From assembly GCF_031020795.1 (NCBI RefSeq), contig NZ_JAVHJP010000002.1, positions 496,001 to 560,000 of the forward strand: a stretch of DNA of 64,000 nucleotides, in the 5' to 3' direction. The stretch's first letter is position 1. Each line of letters starts with the position of its first letter. The notes under the pieces are model-generated. The model made no database searches. It worked only from the letters and a program-made list of their open reading frames with translations, and was not told where the DNA came from. Position numbers and translations under genes: made by a program. Source of the DNA: Hydrogenophaga pseudoflava (GTDB lineage: Bacteria; Pseudomonadota; Gammaproteobacteria; Burkholderiales; Burkholderiaceae_C). Below, in pieces: positions 26,683 to 36,670 of the stretch.

Positions 26683-27960
26683 TCAGATCACGCCATCGAA
26701 CATCATCACGTCGACCGGATCGCCCACCGCCACATGGCCCTGGTCGTGGTGCAGCACGATCAGGCCATTGCCTTCCACCATTGAACGCAGCACACCCGAG
26801 CCCTGGTTGCCGGTGGTACGCACGCGCAGCGTGCCATCGGCCTCGCGGGTGACAACGCCGCGCTGGTACTCGGTGCGGCCGGGCTTCTTGCGCAATGCTT
26901 CGGCACTGTGGGCCTTGAGCAAAATGGGCTCGGTGACCTGCGCACCCATCATGCGCTGCAGGGCAGGGCGCACGAAAGCCAGGAAGGTGACCATCACCGC
27001 CACCGGGTTGCCAGGCAAGCCGAACAGGACCGACGACTGCCCGTCCTGAACGATCCGTCCCACGGCCATGGGCCGGCCGGGCCGCATCGCGATGCGCCAG
27101 AACGCCACGTCGCCCAGCTGCTTCATCATGGCCTTGGTGTGGTCGGCCTCGCCCATGCTCACGCCACCGCTGGTGATGATGGCATCAGCCTCGGACGCTG
27201 CGCGACGGAACGCGGCCTCGAGCGCAGCCGGCTCGTCCCTGATCACGCCCATGTCGACCACCTCGATGCCCATGCGGCTGAGCAGGCCGAAGACGGTGTA
27301 GCGGTTGCTGTCGTAGACCGCGCCTTCGCGCGGCGCTTCGCCCAGACTCAGAATCTCGTCGCCGGTCGAGAAATAGGCCACCTTCAGGCGCCGGAACACC
27401 GGCACGGTGGGCAGACCGAGGCTGGCGATCAGGCCCAGCGCGGCCGGCCCCAAGCTCTGGCCTTGTGTCAGGGCGGGGCGGCCGGCCATCAGGTCTTCGC
27501 CCAGCAGGCGGCGGTTGTCGCCCCGGCGCACCACGTCGGCCGGCACCGTGACCATGTCGCCCTCGAATTTCACGAACTCTACGGGCACCACCGTGTCGGT
27601 GCCCGTAGGCATGATGGCGCCGGTCATGATCTTCACGCAGTCGCCTGCGTTGGCCTGACCACTCCAGGCCTGGCCGGCGAAAGCGGTGCCCAGGCAGCGC
27701 AGCGCGAGCGGCTGTCCGGCTTGCAGCTGGCTGCCATCGAACGCAAAACCGTCCATGGCGGAGTTGTCGTGCGGCGGCACGCTGATCGGCGAGACGACGT
27801 CCTCGGCCAGCACACGTCCGAGGGCGTCGAATACGCTGCAGGCCTCTGTTTCGACGACCGGCGTCACCAGCCGGGCCAGAAACTCATTGACGTCCGCGGC
27901 CTTGAGCGCCTTGGGGTCGTAGCCCTGCAGTTCGGCGGCAATCTGTTCAATCGTTTTCAT
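26683..27960 (-). CDS. moeA: Molybdopterin molybdenumtransferase
   Basis: 425 residues from ATG 27960 (MKTIEQIAAELQGYDPKA). Shows the MoeA-typical region VPPHDNSAMDGFAFDG with the conserved Asp, the MoaB/MogA-like domain GDEILSLGEAPREGAVYDSNRY and AIITSGGVSMGEADHTK, GLPGNPVAVMVTF, and domain IV at the C-terminus. Inserts molybdate into adenylylated molybdopterin. Last gene of moaA-mobA-moeA; the spacing of 7 bases to mobA shows one transcript. The frame is open upstream into mobA, but this ATG matches family starts. Confidence 0.96.
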   Translation of the reverse strand: MKTIEQIAAELQGYDPKALKAADVNEFLARLVTPVVETEACSVFDALGRVLAEDVVSPISVPPHDNSAMDGFAFDGSQLQAGQPLALRCLGTAFAGQAWSGQANAGDCVKIMTGAIMPTGTDTVVPVEFVKFEGDMVTVPADVVRRGDNRRLLGEDLMAGRPALTQGQSLGPAALGLIASLGLPTVPVFRRLKVAYFSTGDEILSLGEAPREGAVYDSNRYTVFGLLSRMGIEVVDMGVIRDEPAALEAAFRRAASEADAIITSGGVSMGEADHTKAMMKQLGDVAFWRIAMRPGRPMAVGRIVQDGQSSVLFGLPGNPVAVMVTFLAFVRPALQRMMGAQVTEPILLKAHSAEALRKKPGRTEYQRGVVTREADGTLRVRTTGNQGSGVLRSMVEGNGLIVLHHDQGHVAVGDPVDVMMFDGVI

Positions 27961-27967
27961 CGGTCGG

Positions 27968-28588
27968 TCAGGGCTTTTCGAGGGCGTGCAGTTCGTCCAG
28001 CGTGTTGGCGTTGGCGAACGCCAGCGGGTCGTCGCCTGGGTGGTCGAACGGAACCACCACGGTGCGGTGTTGTGCGGTCCAGCGGTCGATCTTGCGGCCA
28101 CCGCCGCGCATGAACTCGGACAGGCTTTCGAGCAGGTCCACCCTCATCAGGCAGAACACCGGCTGGGCACGCCACTGTCCGTCGTCCTCGCGCGCGGCGG
28201 CCATCGCGATGTCGGTGTCGGGTGCCTCGACGGCCTGAGCGAGGCGCTGTGCCAGGTCGAGCGGAAAGCGCGGCGAGTCGCAGGGCACGGTCAGCAGCCA
28301 GGGCGTTTCACAGCGCTCCAGACCGGTGAGAAAACCCGCCAGCGGTCCAGCGAAGCCGTCGAGCGTGTCGGGCCAGACCGGAGCACCGAAGGCCTCGTAG
28401 GCGGAGAGGTTGCGGTTGGCGTTGATCATCAGGTCGCCGACCACTCCGCCTTCCTGCATCTGCAGCCGCATCAGCGCGTTCAGCGCCAGCGGTGTGCCGT
28501 GGAAGTTCTGCAGCCCCTTGTCGATGCCGCCCATGCGCGAGCCGCGCCCGCCGGCCAGGACCAGCCCCGTAATGTCTCCCGCCTGCAT
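27968..28588 (-). CDS. mobA: Molybdenum cofactor guanylyltransferase
   Basis: 206 residues with the nucleotide-binding signature [19 protein letters not shown] (about 9-27), [14 protein letters not shown] and [12 protein letters not shown] (metal-binding Asp). Joins GTP to Mo-molybdopterin to give the bis-MGD cofactor used by DMSO-reductase-family enzymes. Its presence says that this organism makes MGD-type enzymes, for example nitrate reductase or formate dehydrogenase. Four bases from moaA. Confidence 0.95.
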   Translation of the reverse strand: MQAGDITGLVLAGGRGSRMGGIDKGLQNFHGTPLALNALMRLQMQEGGVVGDLMINANRNLSAYEAFGAPVWPDTLDGFAGPLAGFLTGLERCETPWLLTVPCDSPRFPLDLAQRLAQAVEAPDTDIAMAAAREDDGQWRAQPVFCLMRVDLLESLSEFMRGGGRKIDRWTAQHRTVVVPFDHPGDDPLAFANANTLDELHALEKP

Positions 28589-28592
28589 GCGC

Positions 28593-29708
28593 TCAGCCCC
28601 CGATGTAGCTCATTTCGATGCGGCGCCCGCCCGTGCTCTGGTCCGGCGGCATCGAGGCACGCAGTTCCGAGTAGCGGTCGTCGCGGCCTTGCCAGATGGC
28701 GGCGATGGCGCTGGCGAGCTCCGCGTCGCTGGCGCCGCCGCGCACCAGCGGCTTGAGGTCGTGGCCCTGGGTAGCGAACAGGCAGAGATAGAGCTTGCCT
28801 TCGGTGGAGAGGCGGGCGCGGTTGCAGTCGCGGCAGAAGGCCTGCGTCACGCTGCTGATCACGCCGATCTCGCCGCTGCCGTCGGCATAACCCCAGCGCT
28901 CGGCGGTTTCACCGGGCGCCGACGGTTCCAGCTGCACCAGCGGCAGCTCCTGATGGATGTGTCGGACCACCTCCGCACTGGGCATCACCTCGTCCATGCG
29001 CCAGCCGTTGGTGGCGCCCACGTCCATGTACTCGATGAAGCGCAGCACCGCGCCGGTGCCTTTGAAGTGGCGCGCCATCGGCAGAATTTCGTGCTCGTTG
29101 GTGCCGCGCTTGACCACCATGTTGATCTTCACCGGCCCAAGGCCAGCCTCGCGGGCCGCCTCGATGCCGCGCAGCACGTCTGCCACCGGAAAGTCGACAT
29201 CGTTCATGGCGCGGAAGACCGCGTCGTCCAGCCCGTCCAGGCTCACGGTCACGCGCCGCAGGCCGGCGGCCTTGAGGTCGCGCGCCTTGCGCTCCAGCAG
29301 CGAGCCGTTGGTGGTCAGCGTGATGTCCAGCGGCCGGCCTTCGGTGGTGCGCAGCGCGGCCAGCTGTTCGATCAGGATTTCGATGTTCTTGCGCAGCAGC
29401 GGTTCACCGCCGGTGAGGCGGATCTTCTGCACGCCGTGGGCCACAAACTGGCGCGCGATGCGGGTGATTTCCTCGAAGCTCAGCAGCGCGCTGTGCGGCA
29501 GGTAGGGATAGTCCTTGTCGAAGATCGACTTGGGCATGCAGTAACTGCAGCGGAAGTTGCAGCGGTCGGTGACGCTGATGCGCAGGTCGCGCAGCGGCCG
29601 CCCCAGTGCATCGCCGAGCAGACCGGTGGCGGCGATCGGGGTGGTGGGAACGACCGCGGCGCGGGCCTTCAGGCGCTGGTCGATCAGGGGAATCACGCGT
29701 TCGGACAT
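28593..29708 (-). CDS. moaA: GTP 3',8-cyclase (radical SAM)
   Basis: 371 residues. Radical SAM cluster CNFRCSYC (about 49-56), GGEPLLRKN for SAM, and the second, C-terminal 4Fe-4S site in [19 protein letters not shown]. It ends in GG (MSYIGG), the dipeptide needed for activity. A 25-residue N-terminal extension precedes the usual start. First step of molybdenum cofactor synthesis: GTP to 3',8-cyclo-7,8-dihydro-GTP. First gene of the moaA-mobA-moeA operon; moaC, moaD and moaE are elsewhere. Confidence 0.97.
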   Translation of the reverse strand: MSERVIPLIDQRLKARAAVVPTTPIAATGLLGDALGRPLRDLRISVTDRCNFRCSYCMPKSIFDKDYPYLPHSALLSFEEITRIARQFVAHGVQKIRLTGGEPLLRKNIEILIEQLAALRTTEGRPLDITLTTNGSLLERKARDLKAAGLRRVTVSLDGLDDAVFRAMNDVDFPVADVLRGIEAAREAGLGPVKINMVVKRGTNEHEILPMARHFKGTGAVLRFIEYMDVGATNGWRMDEVMPSAEVVRHIHQELPLVQLEPSAPGETAERWGYADGSGEIGVISSVTQAFCRDCNRARLSTEGKLYLCLFATQGHDLKPLVRGGASDAELASAIAAIWQGRDDRYSELRASMPPDQSTGGRRIEMSYIGG

Positions 29709-29783
29709 GACTCGATTATGGTCGACCCCGCATACCCGGGCCCGGACGCAGGGGTTCCGGAAAGGGTCAATGTTTTCGCGGAG

Positions 29784-30608
29784 TCAGGCGCCGGCGCCGA
29801 CGCGTTCGAAGGCCTGTGCGTGGGCTTGCAGCCAGCGCTCGGACAGATCGCTGTGGTGCTGGTCCGGATGGAAGTCGCGGCGGAAATAGTGTTTCCACGG
29901 AACATAGCTGGCCCGCAACAACCCGTCGCTCCCCAGCAGGTGGCGGGCTGCGCTGCGCCAGGTGGACCAGTGCCAGAGCGTGCCGTCGGCGCGCAGATTG
30001 GAGACGGTCTGGCGCAGCGCATCGCCCAGGAAGAACACGGTCACGCGGCGCATCCAGCGTACGCGCCAGGCGTGGCTGCCGCCCAGGGCCTGGTAGATGT
30101 CGAAGGCCGTGGATTTGTGCTCGGCCTCCTCGGCGCTGTGCCACAGCCACAGCGTCTTCAGGCGGGGATCGCTGCCCTCCAGAAGCTCGGGGTGCGACAG
30201 CAGCCACTCGGCGAAGAGGGCGGTGAAGTGCTCGTTGGCGGCGGTGATGGCCACACCGTGGCGCACATCAGCTCCCTGCATCAGCGCCAGTCGCCGACGC
30301 GCCCGGGGCTCCCAGTGGTTGCGCAGTCCGTGCTTCTCGATCTGGGCATTGAACAGGCTGTGGATGCGGCGATGGGTCGCCTCCTGGCCCACAAAGCCCT
30401 GGACCTCGCCGCGCAGCGCCTCCTGCCGCTCCGAAGGCAGGGCCTTGAAGCCGGCGCGCACCGAGTCGATAAAGAACTGCTCGCCGAGCGGGAAGCTCAT
30501 GGACAGGGCATTGAACCAGGCGGTCAGGAAGGCGTCGCCTCGGCACCAGTGGCGTTCGATGGGCTGGTCCAGATCGATCAGCAGGCGGCGGACGACAAGT
30601 TCGGTCAT
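29784..30608 (-). CDS. Metal-dependent hydrolase family protein (PF10118-like)
   Basis: 274 residues, largely helical. It matches the 'predicted metal-dependent hydrolase' family with the paired metal-ligand helices GQEATHRRIHSLFN and LWHSAEEAEHKSTAFDIY; the E..H spacing resembles ferritin-like di-iron proteins. The biochemical role is unknown. In proteobacteria this family is often beside a TetR regulator, as here: the TetR gene starts 103 bases away on the other strand with a GGTACC-containing palindrome between. Confidence is in the family, not in a reaction. Confidence 0.75.
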   Translation of the reverse strand: MTELVVRRLLIDLDQPIERHWCRGDAFLTAWFNALSMSFPLGEQFFIDSVRAGFKALPSERQEALRGEVQGFVGQEATHRRIHSLFNAQIEKHGLRNHWEPRARRRLALMQGADVRHGVAITAANEHFTALFAEWLLSHPELLEGSDPRLKTLWLWHSAEEAEHKSTAFDIYQALGGSHAWRVRWMRRVTVFFLGDALRQTVSNLRADGTLWHWSTWRSAARHLLGSDGLLRASYVPWKHYFRRDFHPDQHHSDLSERWLQAHAQAFERVGAGA

Positions 30609-30618
30609 GGCGGGTCAT

Positions 30619-30644
30619 GGGTATTGGTACCCGTTGGTACCGGG
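30619..30644. promoter_or_regulatory. Candidate TetR operator in the divergent gap
   Basis: The sequence holds GGGTA-TTGG-TACCC (30619-30632) and a tandem copy of TTGGTACC (30624-30631 and 30634-30641), the second closing with CCGGG. The two GGTACC palindromes are 10 bases apart, close to one helical turn. Its place, directly upstream of the hydrolase start and before the TetR gene, is where a divergent autoregulatory operator would lie. Confidence 0.45.
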
Positions 30645-30711
30645 AGCGCCATGGTCTGGCTTTCACTTGCGGGTGTCAAGCCGGCCATCCCGAATGACCA
30701 TGCCGCCTAAG

Positions 30712-31323
30712 ATGTCGGACATGGCGTCGAACCAGACCACACCCGAGACCGTCATCGGCAGCGAACACCGTCGGCGACTGCTGCAAGGCATGGCCAGCAT
30801 GGCGGCCGCCAAGGGCCTGGCCGAGGTGACCATTGCCGACGTGGTGCGAGAGGCGGGTGTGTCCAAGCGCACGTTCTATGAGCACTTCGAAAGCAAGGAC
30901 GCCTGCTTCCTGGCCCTGTACCGGGCGGTGAGCATGAACGCCCTGAAAACATTGAGCGACTCGGTGTCTGCCGGGCGGCCCTGGCAGCAACAGCTGGAGC
31001 AGGCGCTGCAGGCCTACCTCTCGCACATGGCGGCCAATCCAGAACTGCTGCGCACCCTGTTCATCGAGGTCCACCATCTGGGAGCGGCGGGAGAAAGGGC
31101 CCGCCGGGACGTCATGGATGCGTTGGCCGCTTTCATGGCAGAGACCCTTCGCCGCGGGCCAGGGGAGAGCGTCATCGACGAGGGGCTGGCGCTGGCAGCC
31201 GTGGGAGGCATCAACGAGCTGATTCTGCGGGCCATCGAACAGGGGCGGGTGGCTGAACTCCCCGCCATGACGCCGGTGGCCAGTGAAGTGGTGCGGCGAC
31301 TGGCCCGGCCGCCCGCGACCTGA
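30712..31323 (+). CDS. TetR/AcrR-family transcriptional regulator
   Basis: About 203 residues from ATG 30712 (an in-frame ATG follows three codons later). N-terminal helix-turn-helix: LLQGMASMAAAKGLAEVTIA followed by VVREAGVSKRTFYEHFESKD, a textbook TetR DNA-binding domain at residues 18-65; the C-terminal ligand domain is of ordinary length. Probably represses itself and the divergent hydrolase gene. The inducer is unknown. Convergent with hppA. Confidence 0.88.
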   Translation: MSDMASNQTTPETVIGSEHRRRLLQGMASMAAAKGLAEVTIADVVREAGVSKRTFYEHFESKDACFLALYRAVSMNALKTLSDSVSAGRPWQQQLEQALQAYLSHMAANPELLRTLFIEVHHLGAAGERARRDVMDALAAFMAETLRRGPGESVIDEGLALAAVGGINELILRAIEQGRVAELPAMTPVASEVVRRLARPPAT

Positions 31324-31330
31324 GAACACT

Positions 31331-31368
31331 CTGCTCCGGGGCCATGCTGCCATGGCACACCGGAGCAG
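31331..31368. terminator. Strong hairpin between tetR-type gene and hppA
   Basis: CTGCTCCGG (31331-31339) pairs with CCGGAGCAG (31360-31368), and inside it GCCATG (31341-31346) pairs with CATGGC (31351-31356) around CTGC. Fifteen base pairs in 38 bases, placed between two convergent genes. Neither side has a U-run, so this is a terminator-like structure or 3'-end stabiliser rather than a canonical intrinsic terminator. Confidence 0.45.
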
Positions 31369-31381
31369 GTGTGCGCGGCAC

Positions 31382-33442
<2,061 letters not shown>

Positions 33443-33681
33443 AGATTTCTCCTGCTCCGTAACGTTTGACTTGGAGGGGGCAACGCTGAGAGGACGACCC
33501 CCGCTGCGTTGCTTCCTCGCGTCCGTCACGCACCCGGGAAGGTGGGGCAGGGCGATTGGCCAACGGGTCGAATGTAGCGGGAATTGCTTCAAGAGCGAAC
33601 TGATGTGGATCAGGAAGTCAGGTTGGAATCAGTAAAATCAGGGTTAATCACTAGCGTTTTCCTCAACTTTCCAAAGAACCC

Positions 33682-34218
33682 ATGTCTCTCGACAACGTCA
33701 CCCCTGGCGACAAGATCCCCGAAGCCTTCAACGTCATCATCGAGATCCCCATGAACGGCGATCCGATCAAGTACGAGGTGGACAAGGAATCGGGCGCGAT
33801 CTTCGTGGACCGTTTCATGAACACCGCCATGCACTACCCGACCAACTACGGTTATGTGCCCAAGACCATTGCCGGCGACGGCGACCCGGTGGATGTGCTG
33901 GTGGTCACCCCCGTGCCGCTCATGCCCGGCGTCGTGGTGCCTTGCCGCGCCATCGGCATCCTGAAGATGACCGACGAGGCCGGCGAAGACGGCAAGGTGC
34001 TGGCTGTGCCGACCAACAAGATCCTGTCGCTGTACAGCCGCTGGACCAAGCCCGAGGATCTGAATCCGATGCGCTTGAAAGCCATCGAGCACTTCTTCGA
34101 GCACTACAAGGACCTCGAGCAGGGCAAGTGGGTCAAGGTGGCTGGCTGGGAAGGCCCCGAGTCCGCCCACAAGGAAATCATGGACGGCATCGCCGCCTAC
34201 AACAAGTCTCTCGACTGA
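33682..34218 (+). CDS. ppa: Inorganic pyrophosphatase (soluble, family I)
   Basis: 178 residues, standard for prokaryotic family I. Signature [13 protein letters not shown] with three metal-binding aspartates (about 66-78), the substrate lysine in [16 protein letters not shown] and the end segment [16 protein letters not shown]. Hydrolyses PPi to drive biosynthesis. AAAGAA precedes the ATG. The 240-base gap to hppA holds a TAAAAT hexamer (33633-33638) that could be its -10 box, without a clear -35. A strong terminator follows. Confidence 0.97.
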   Translation: MSLDNVTPGDKIPEAFNVIIEIPMNGDPIKYEVDKESGAIFVDRFMNTAMHYPTNYGYVPKTIAGDGDPVDVLVVTPVPLMPGVVVPCRAIGILKMTDEAGEDGKVLAVPTNKILSLYSRWTKPEDLNPMRLKAIEHFFEHYKDLEQGKWVKVAGWEGPESAHKEIMDGIAAYNKSLD

Positions 34219-34245
34219 ACGCGGCTCCACCGCCCTGGTGCTGGA

Positions 34246-34281
34246 CACAAAAAAGCCTGCCACATGGCAGGCTTTTTTGTG
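34246..34281. terminator. Bidirectional terminator between ppa and the bactofilin operon
   Basis: A perfect 16-bp inverted repeat (34246-34261 and 34266-34281) around ACAT. Each arm has an A/T-run of six, so both transcripts, ppa on plus and the bactofilin operon on minus, would end with a U-run. One of the clearest signals in the window. Confidence 0.95.
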
Positions 34282-34298
34282 GGCGTTGCGGGCCTGAA

Positions 34299-34703
34299 TC
34301 AGTTGGGCGCCGCGTCGATGTCGCCCCGGTATTCGATCTTGCCGCGCACGCGGGCGCGCGGGTGCATGTCGATCAGCTCGTCGTAGCTTGCATCGCCGAT
34401 CAGCGTGGCCGAGCCGGTGATCTCCAGTGCCTTGCGGGCGATCACGGTGCCGATCACCTTGCCCTCTATGAACACGTAGTCCGCCTCCAGCCGGGTGTTC
34501 TCGACCACGCCCGTGGCTCCAACATGCAACGTGCCGCCGGTTTCGAAGGTGATGTTGCCTTTGAGCTGGCCGTCCACCTTGATGCCCTGGTCACGGCTGG
34601 TGTGAAAGTTGCCGTCGAACACAGCGCCTTCTGCGATCAGGCTGGTGATGGCGGAGAGGCGCTCGGCCGGAACGAGGCGCGTGGACGCGGGGTTGTGGCT
34701 CAT
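34299..34703 (-). CDS. Bactofilin C (polymer-forming cytoskeletal protein)
   Basis: 134 residues. Right-handed beta-helix of the bactofilin (DUF583) type: repeated short strands with hydrophobic/glycine periodicity, for example GIKVDGQLKGNITFETGG, LHVGATGVVENTRLEADYVF and GKVIGTVIARKALEITG, followed by the closing ARVRGKIEY. Short disordered ends on both sides. Bactofilins polymerise without nucleotide on membranes and localise cell-wall or stalk enzymes. This is the third and most canonical of three paralogues in one operon. Confidence 0.9.
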   Translation of the reverse strand: MSHNPASTRLVPAERLSAITSLIAEGAVFDGNFHTSRDQGIKVDGQLKGNITFETGGTLHVGATGVVENTRLEADYVFIEGKVIGTVIARKALEITGSATLIGDASYDELIDMHPRARVRGKIEYRGDIDAAPN

Positions 34704-34707
34704 GAGG

Positions 34708-35199
34708 TCAGGGCTCCTTGCTGTGCAACCAGTTTTCAGGGGTGAGGGTGAGTGTATCGGGAGATGTCGGTGCTTCGATGGCCGTTGTCGCGACCCTCGC
34801 GGTGCGTTCGATCTGCACGCTGACCTCCAGTTTCAATGGGCCTGAGTCTGTCTCTGCAACGGCCTCGAGAGGCGCTGCCTCGGCTGTTGTCGCGGAGACG
34901 GGCTCGGGCGCGTAGACCGCGGCCTCTGCTTCGACCATGCGTGGTTCGGCCTTGGACGACGCCGGAAGCCGGCCCGACAGGTATCCCGCCACGATCAGCA
35001 GCGCGAGCGCCACCACCAGCCAGGGCAGGTAGCGCTGGGCGAACCAGACCATCCAGCGCCAGGCGATTCTGCGCCGGGCGACACGCCGGTCCCTGCGCCA
35101 GCTGGCCTGGAGCGCGGCCAGCCGCAGCGCCTCGGAGCCGGGGATCGACGGCTGGCGGGGCGAGGGCGGTTGCGGGTGTTCGCTCCGCGGCCACTGCAT
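34708..35199 (-). CDS. Single-pass membrane protein of the bactofilin operon
   Basis: 163 residues, not recognised. A basic N-terminal region rich in Arg (about 30-47, SWRRDRRVARRRIAWRW) leads into one strong transmembrane segment (YLPWLVVALALLIVAGYLSG, about 57-76), then a 85-residue Ala/Pro/Glu-rich region likely outside the membrane. Basic side in, so N-in/C-out topology is expected. It lies 4 and 7 bases from bactofilin genes on either side, so it is translated with them and could be a membrane anchor or client of the polymer. No enzyme motif. Confidence 0.65.
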   Translation of the reverse strand: MQWPRSEHPQPPSPRQPSIPGSEALRLAALQASWRRDRRVARRRIAWRWMVWFAQRYLPWLVVALALLIVAGYLSGRLPASSKAEPRMVEAEAAVYAPEPVSATTAEAAPLEAVAETDSGPLKLEVSVQIERTARVATTAIEAPTSPDTLTLTPENWLHSKEP

Positions 35200-35206
35200 G
35201 AGACCG

Positions 35207-35797
35207 TCAGTTCATTTTCCGGGCGGGTGCCACGCGTTCGAGCGTCGCGTTGAGGTCGGCGCCGTTGACCTGGATGCGCCCGTAGCGCACCAGCCCGTGG
35301 ACACTGGCGGAATCGTGCAGGGACACTTCACCCTGACCCGAATCGAGCACGCCGTCGGTGTGTCCCATGACGGAGATCTTGTGGGCGGTGATGTCCCCTT
35401 TGACGCGCCCGGTCTCGGTGACCACCACCGAGACCTGGATGCCTTCGGCCTGGGTGAGGTTGCCATCGATCTGGCCCGCGACGCTGAAAGGTCCCTTGAG
35501 CAGGGCGTTGCCCACGAAGTGCATGCCGTCGGCCAGCATGCTGCGTGCCGAGGCCACCTCGGTCGCATCGACCACGGGCACATTGCCACCCTGCGCCTGC
35601 AGCATGGGAATCGGTTCGGCCATGGCCGGCGGCATGGCCCGTCCCACATCCACCTCCAGGGCCTGCGGCGCGTCGGATGCGGGCTCCTGTTCCGGCATGG
35701 GCATGGCGGGGAAGCTGTTCTGGTCGTTCATCATGGTCGGGGATCCTGGGGGCTGTTCGAGATGGCGTTCGGGCGGGATGTAGCGGCGTGCTTTCAT
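35207..35797 (-). CDS. Bactofilin B
   Basis: 196 residues. About 85 residues of Pro/Met/Glu-rich, probably disordered N-terminus, then a beta-helix core: FVGNALLKGPFSVAGQIDGN, VVVTETGRVKGDITAHKISV, GVLDSGQGEVSLHDSASV, HGLVRYGRIQVNG. The first ATG (35797) is kept because it overlaps the stop of the gene before (ATGA); an internal MM at residue 22 is another possible start. A divergent member of the bactofilin family. Confidence 0.82.
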   Translation of the reverse strand: MKARRYIPPERHLEQPPGSPTMMNDQNSFPAMPMPEQEPASDAPQALEVDVGRAMPPAMAEPIPMLQAQGGNVPVVDATEVASARSMLADGMHFVGNALLKGPFSVAGQIDGNLTQAEGIQVSVVVTETGRVKGDITAHKISVMGHTDGVLDSGQGEVSLHDSASVHGLVRYGRIQVNGADLNATLERVAPARKMN

Positions 35798-36252
35798 GAT
35801 CGGCTTCCGGGTGCTCTCAAGGGCTGCTGGGGCTGGGCATCATGCAACACGGGCACGGTGCTTCCCAACTTTAGCGTCTTGAAAGGCCCGCGAAGATCCG
35901 CGCCCTCGTACAACTGCAGGCGTTTGGCCATCAGGGTTCCGGTGGACATGCCGGTCTGGGCCACATAGGCCATGCCATGGCACTCCAGCTGCGTATCCTG
36001 GGCCGCGCCGTCGGGCAGACCAAGCTGGCCGAAGAGGTACAGGTCGCCCTGCACCCGCACCGAGCCCCGCACCACGCCGCCCTTCCAGATGATGAGCCGC
36101 CCGTTGACCCGGATTTGCCCGGAGATCTCACCCTGCACCAGCAGACCGCCTTCAAACAGCAGGTCTCCCGCCAGCCGGCTGCCGGCGGCCACCCGGTTGA
36201 CCACGTTCATCGCAACAGGGTCGATCGTCAGCGTGTCCTGTGGCAACTTCAT
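35794..36252 (-). CDS. Bactofilin A
   Basis: 152 residues from ATG 36252. Beta-helix repeats GSRLAGDLLFEGGLLVQGEI, SGQIRVNGRLIIWKGGVV, RGSVRVQGDLYLFGQLG and MSTGTLMAKRLQLYEGADL match the bactofilin fold, with a short disordered C-terminus. The start overlaps the stop of the small membrane protein gene by four bases and its own stop overlaps the start of bactofilin B, so translation of all three is coupled. The frame is open further upstream but that stretch is in the small gene. Confidence 0.82.
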   Translation of the reverse strand: MKLPQDTLTIDPVAMNVVNRVAAGSRLAGDLLFEGGLLVQGEISGQIRVNGRLIIWKGGVVRGSVRVQGDLYLFGQLGLPDGAAQDTQLECHGMAYVAQTGMSTGTLMAKRLQLYEGADLRGPFKTLKLGSTVPVLHDAQPQQPLRAPGSRS

Positions 36253-36563
36253 TTCCACAGCAGGACCCCCCAGGAGATGGCCGAGCCGGTCAGCGACAGC
36301 AGGCCCAGAGCAGCCATCCATAGCGCATGACGCTCCATCAGGCGCCGGACACGACCGGGTCGCATCCTCGCTGAGCCCGGAGGGGTGGCATGGTGGAGCA
36401 ACGCCCATTCGTTCCAGAGCCGGCTCAGTCGGCTTTCGCCCGTGGCCAGATCGACTTGCAGGCCTTCTGCACCGGTGCCGCCGGGTTGGCGACGTCGACC
36501 GAGCAGCACGGTGAACGGTGCGCCCACAACGGTCTGGGTAAAGAAGGCGTCTGTCGGGTCCAT
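36249..36563 (-). CDS. Small membrane protein, first gene of the bactofilin operon
   Basis: 104 residues, not recognised. The N-terminal 75 residues are soluble; one C-terminal hydrophobic segment (ALWMAALGLLSLTGSAISWG, about 79-98) ends in VLLWK, so it looks tail-anchored. It precedes bactofilin A with a four-base overlap. A TACAAT hexamer (36577-36572) ends only nine bases before its ATG, so the message may be nearly leaderless. Function unknown; the coupling suggests a partner of the bactofilins at the inner membrane. Confidence 0.6.
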   Translation of the reverse strand: MDPTDAFFTQTVVGAPFTVLLGRRRQPGGTGAEGLQVDLATGESRLSRLWNEWALLHHATPPGSARMRPGRVRRLMERHALWMAALGLLSLTGSAISWGVLLWK

Positions 36564-36571
36564 GGTTCGGG

Positions 36572-36600
36572 ATTGTAGGGAGGGTGTAACAAGCTGCTAC
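36572..36600 (-). promoter_or_regulatory. Possible promoter/operator of the bactofilin operon
   Basis: TACAAT (36577-36572) as a -10 box, with an imperfect palindrome GTAACAAGCTGCTAC (36586-36600; matches in GTA.CA...TG.TAC) over the -35 position. No consensus -35 is present, which would fit a promoter helped or blocked by a regulator. Confidence 0.3.
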
Positions 36601-36670
36601 GAGTATGCGTGCGCGCCGACCGCCTCGAGTCGTGATGCATTCCTTGAACAGCGTCCCGCGTGCAGCGTGC

